From Chitinophagaceae bacterium (GTDB lineage Bacteria; Bacteroidota; Bacteroidia; Chitinophagales; Chitinophagaceae), in the NCBI GenBank assembly GCA_023251335.1, contig JAHEZA010000155.1, positions 1 to 6,314 on the forward strand: 6,314 nt of DNA. The letters run 5' to 3'. The translations under genes and the position numbers were made by a program. Positions 5,070 through 6,314 of the stretch are shown in pieces (position 1 is the first letter of the stretch; each line of letters opens with the position of its first letter). The notes beneath the pieces are model-generated. The model ran no database searches. It was not told where the DNA came from and saw nothing but the letters and a program-made list of their open reading frames with translations.

Positions 5070-6314
5070 ATGAATCAGGACAGCAGCAATAAAAATGGCA
5101 AGAAAGGAAATGGAAATCTAACGCCTTCCTCAGGTGTGGCCCGCAAACTCAGCGACTTTACGATGCCCGCTTCGATACTGAGATTGATTCCTCTTTCAAT
5201 AATTATAGGCGTCTTCGGCGCTTTTATTGCGCTTATTCTTCTTGACCTGATCGCCATCATTACTAATTTTTTGTACTACCAGCGTTTTGATCTTACGCTT
5301 ATTTCTCCGCGAAATAATACCCTTGGATGGTGGGCGGTTTTAATTCCGATGTTAGGTGGTTTAATTGTAGGTTTTATGGCGCGTTATGGATCCGAAAGGA
5401 TTCGTGGACATGGAATACCGGAAGCAATGGAAACCATTCTTGTGGGTGGAAGCAAAGTGGAGCCCAGCCTTACCGTATTAAAACCAATTGCCAGCGCTGT
5501 CAGTATTGGTACGGGTGGCCCGTTCGGCGCTGAGGGCCCTATTATATTAACAGGAGGGGCTGTCGGTTCTGTGCTCGCACAGTTTCTCAGGCTCACGGCT
5601 ATTGAAAGGCGAAGCTTGCTGGTAGCCGGCGCTGTAGCAGGCATGAGCGCTGTATTTGGAACGCCGATTGCAGCCGTAATACTTGGTGTAGAATTGCTTT
5701 TGTTTGAGTGGAAACCGCGCTCATTTGTTCCTGCGGCTATTGCAAGCATTGTTGCAGACGCAGTTCGGCATTGGTTTGTAAATGAAGGTTGGATGCGGGG
5801 CGAACCATTGTTCCCTGTTACCAAAATGGTGTCGTTGGGAAGTACGGGGTTGATGGACGCGGTAATATTGGGTGTTGTTTGTGGCGGTATGGCCTGGGTA
5901 TTAACCAAAGCTGTGTATGGTGCAGAAGACGCATTTCGCAAGTTACCCATTCACTGGATGTGGTGGCCTGTAATTGGCGGACTGTTGGTAGGAATTGGCG
6001 GAGTAATAGAACCACATGCATTAGGAGTGGGTTATGATACCATTGCGGATGAGCTGGCGGGAAACCTTGCTGTCACTACATTGGTAAGTATTTTTGTTGT
6101 TAAATTAATTATATGGGCGATAGCGTTAGGCTCAGGAACGAGTGGAGGGATCCTCGCACCCATATTAATCATGGGCGCTGCGCTGGGTGGATTATTAGGA
6201 ATGGTTTTTCCCGGAAAGATCCCGACAGAGTGGGCTTTGCTCGGAATGGCCGGCGCATTGGCCGGTGTGATGCGATCACCTTTTACCGCTGTTATTTTTC
6301 CTATCGAACTAACG
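5070..6314 (+). CDS. CLC-family chloride channel or H+/Cl- exchanger (C terminus cut by window edge)
   Basis: 415 codons are visible from the ATG at 5070 to the right edge. An in-frame TGA at 5064-5066 makes this the first possible ATG. CLC proteins are homodimeric inner-membrane proteins that conduct or exchange chloride. Three signature regions appear in order. First, GHGIPEAM at 113-120, the GSGIP filter region with His in place of Ser. Second, GTGGPFGAEGP at 147-157, with Glu155 as the gating glutamate. Third, GSGTSGGILAP at 354-364, the GxFxP region with Leu for Phe. The segment PIAAVILGVELLLFEW (199-214) aligns with the E. coli helix carrying Glu202-Glu203: Glu208 matches Glu202, but Leu209 sits at the internal proton glutamate. 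Residues 1-30 are a polar cytoplasmic tail. The visible part ends shortly before the helix with the filter tyrosine; any CBS domains would lie outside. Codons look somewhat more GC-rich than in the sprE-like gene. Whether it is a channel or an exchanger cannot be decided from sequence alone. Confidence 0.9.
   Translation, partial: MNQDSSNKNGKKGNGNLTPSSGVARKLSDFTMPASILRLIPLSIIIGVFGAFIALILLDLIAIITNFLYYQRFDLTLISPRNNTLGWWAVLIPMLGGLIVGFMARYGSERIRGHGIPEAMETILVGGSKVEPSLTVLKPIASAVSIGTGGPFGAEGPIILTGGAVGSVLAQFLRLTAIERRSLLVAGAVAGMSAVFGTPIAAVILGVELLLFEWKPRSFVPAAIASIVADAVRHWFVNEGWMRGEPLFPVTKMVSLGSTGLMDAVILGVVCGGMAWVLTKAVYGAEDAFRKLPIHWMWWPVIGGLLVGIGGVIEPHALGVGYDTIADELAGNLAVTTLVSIFVVKLIIWAIALGSGTSGGILAPILIMGAALGGLLGMVFPGKIPTEWALLGMAGALAGVMRSPFTAVIFPIELT

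Noticed and set aside
5327..5533. Plus-strand 68-codon frame in another register within the CLC gene
   Set aside because: The CLC frame carries all signature motifs through this interval; the alternative register gives a Trp/Arg/Cys-rich shadow product.
5384..5950. Minus-strand 188-codon frame inside the CLC gene
   Set aside because: It lies wholly antisense to a confidently identified CLC coding region. Its Pro/Ala/Ser/Thr/Asn-rich product has no recognisable domain and is explained by the codon bias of the Gly/Ala/Val-rich sense strand.
1..6314. CRISPR array, tRNA, rRNA, insertion sequence or phage-type module
   Set aside because: No spaced direct repeats, no transposase or integrase frame, no terminal inverted repeats and no structured RNA gene were recognised on either strand by reading.

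Overview
The window looks like a chromosomal segment from a Bacteroidota bacterium, most likely Chitinophagaceae or a close relative. The reasons are a large SprE/PorW-type type IX secretion protein, moderate to low GC, A-rich leaders with few Shine-Dalgarno sequences, and a candidate -7 element of the Bacteroidota type (TAnnTTTG). The family-level placement is inferred from recalled protein families; no search was run.

Left part (1-2709, minus strand): one long open frame of 903 visible codons that runs off the left edge. It is a secreted TPR-repeat protein of the SprE/PorW family, a periplasmic/outer-membrane component of the type IX secretion system (T9SS) and gliding machinery. It has a signal peptide but no lipobox cysteine. 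Middle-left (2710-3008): a 299-nt divergent intergenic region. It holds a possible promoter for the sprE-like gene and a degenerate 7-nt A/G-rich repeat tract. A short, very basic 42-codon frame covers that tract just upstream of the next operon.

Centre (3009-4238, plus strand): three tightly overlapping genes, evidently one operon. They encode an AtpZ-type two-helix protein, a four-helix membrane protein that probably corresponds to AtpI/ATP synthase subunit I, and a SprT-like zinc metalloprotease domain protein. The first two normally accompany F0F1 ATP synthase genes, but the next gene here is the SprT-like one and no catalytic or rotor subunit is present in the window.

Right part (4354-6314, plus strand): a TMEM175-family potassium channel subunit, then a CLC-family chloride channel/transporter that is cut by the right edge at residue 415. 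The CLC keeps the gating glutamate but has leucine where H+/Cl- exchangers carry the internal proton glutamate, so it may be channel-like.

Overall, a T9SS gene faces an ATP-synthase accessory operon and is followed by two ion-channel genes; the shared theme is envelope energetics and ion flow. I see no CRISPR array, tRNA, rRNA, insertion sequence or defence island. The most unusual items are the heptanucleotide tract with its overlapping small frame, the cysteine-free SprE N terminus, and the altered signature residues of the CLC protein.
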